Of a stretch of DNA of 14,974 bases, positions 14,158-14,974 are shown piece by piece. Numbering within the stretch: the stretch's first letter is position 1; every line of letters starts with the position of its first letter. The stretch covers positions 1 to 14,974 of the forward strand of contig JAUNJL010000057.1 of NCBI GenBank assembly GCA_030533315.1, given 5' to 3'. This DNA comes from Eubacteriales bacterium (GTDB lineage: Bacteria > Bacillota_A > Clostridia > Lachnospirales > Lachnospiraceae). Both the position numbers and the translations under genes were made by a program. The notes beneath the pieces were generated by a model. That model saw only the letters and a list, made by a program, of their open reading frames with translations. It made no database searches and had not been told where the DNA came from.

Positions 14158-14974
14158 TCAGATGGCGATCGGAATATTCTTGATCTGCGGCCAGGTTTTG
14201 TAATTTTCCACCCAAAGATCATCCGTGGTAAACTGATAAAAATCCTGGATCTCCGGGTTGAGACGCACCGTGGGCGCCGGGTAGGGCTCTCTTTGGATCA
14301 GCTCCTTGATCACCGGTATGTGACGGTCATAAATATGACAGTCGGAGATGACGTGCACCAGCTCTCCCGCCTTCATGTGGCACACCTGGGCCAGCATCAT
14401 CAGAAGGATGGAATACTGGCACACGTTCCAGTTGTTCGCCGCCAGGATGTCCTGGGAGCGCTGGTTCAGAATGGCGTTTAAGATCAGGCAGTCCTCCCCC
14501 GGCTCCTTTGTCACATTGAAGGTCATGGAATAGGCGCAGGGGTACAGGTGCATTTCCGAAAGATCCTGATGGACATAAATGTTTGTCATGATCCTCCGGC
14601 TGTACGGATTGTTTTTCAGGTCATAGATCACCCGGTCCACCTGGTCCATCATTCCCTCCTTGTAGGAATGCTTCACTCCCAGCTGGTAACCATATGCCTT
14701 TCCGATGGAGCCCTCCTCGTCCGCCCAGCTGTCCCAGATATGGCTGTTCAGATCCCGGATATTGTTGGATTTTTTCTGCCAGATCCACAGGATCTCGTCC
14801 ATGGCGCTTTTCAGGGCCGTTTTGCGAAGGGTCAGGGCCGGAAACTCCTTCCTCAAGTCGTAGCGGTTTACCACCCCGAATTTTTTGATCGTGTAGGCAA
14901 AGCTTCCGTCCTCCCACACCGGCCGTACCTTCTCACCCTCGGTGCTGGTGCCGTTTTCCAAAACGTCGCGGCAC
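14158..14974 (-). CDS. thyA: Thymidylate synthase, 5' end cut by window edge
   Basis: ThyA methylates dUMP to dTMP with methylene-tetrahydrofolate. The frame is open to the right edge: the residues before LENGTSTEGEKVRPVW read CRDV, so the true start lies just beyond 14974 and only about ten residues are missing. A TTG at 14961 is not the likely start. The catalytic cysteine is in LYPCAYSMTF (codon 14536-14538). QRSQDILAANNWN carries the Arg and Asp of the phosphate/substrate site and the dUMP-selecting Asn. The SDCHIYDRH segment corresponds to the usual GDxHIYxNH. Two usual residues differ: the His after the catalytic Cys is Ala, and the RSCD/RSAD motif is RSQD. The C-terminus ends IPIAI. 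dfrA follows 18 bases downstream. Confidence 0.94.
   Translation of the reverse strand, partial: CRDVLENGTSTEGEKVRPVWEDGSFAYTIKKFGVVNRYDLRKEFPALTLRKTALKSAMDEILWIWQKKSNNIRDLNSHIWDSWADEEGSIGKAYGYQLGVKHSYKEGMMDQVDRVIYDLKNNPYSRRIMTNIYVHQDLSEMHLYPCAYSMTFNVTKEPGEDCLILNAILNQRSQDILAANNWNVCQYSILLMMLAQVCHMKAGELVHVISDCHIYDRHIPVIKELIQREPYPAPTVRLNPEIQDFYQFTTDDLWVENYKTWPQIKNIPIAI

Overview
The window looks like chromosomal core sequence from a fairly GC-rich member of the Clostridia, most plausibly a Lachnospiraceae-type Firmicute. The reasons are a Gram-positive PolC-type replicative polymerase, a class III fructose-1,6-bisphosphatase (a Firmicutes form), an XpaC/TelA (YaaN) pair, strong GGAGG-type ribosome binding sites and sigma-A-like promoters. 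The taxonomic call is inference from gene families, not from a search. I see no prophage, IS element, CRISPR array, tRNA or rRNA.

Layout. (1) Positions 1-1042, minus strand: the first 347 residues of a ComM/YifB AAA ATPase, starting at TTG and cut by the left edge. (2) 1043-1583: a 541-base intergenic region with a good minus-strand promoter for comM, two palindromes, and a strongly structured leader. It precedes a 71-residue XRE-family HTH gene on the plus strand (1584-1799), which ends in a strong terminator (1811-1850). (3) 1906-12111, minus strand: a tightly packed run xpaC > telA > ispG > polC > fbp. It is probably one transcript from the promoter at 12206-12234. Gaps are 62, 97, 12 and 21 bases. 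The telA-ispG gap holds a tandem 30-bp repeat that includes the ispG ribosome binding site. (4) 12112-12542: a divergent regulatory region with the xpaC promoter on the minus strand and the ilvE promoter on the plus strand, the latter preceded by helically phased A-tracts. (5) 12543-13565, plus: ilvE with its own terminator. (6) 13645-14974, minus: thyA > dfrA, with thyA cut by the right edge.

How the genes work together. thyA and dfrA form the dTMP cycle: ThyA makes dihydrofolate and DHFR recycles it. The five-gene minus-strand run mixes functions: an XpaC/TelA pair of uncertain function, an Fe-S enzyme of the MEP isoprenoid pathway, the replicative polymerase and a gluconeogenic phosphatase. 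They share a transcript rather than a pathway. ilvE is a single-gene unit for branched-chain amino acid metabolism.

I did not find a clearly new biological system. The parts least explained by known families are non-coding: the palindromes and structured leader around the small regulator gene, the duplicated leader/RBS module before ispG, and the phased A-tract promoter of ilvE. The least understood protein is XpaC, which is much longer than its Bacillus namesake.
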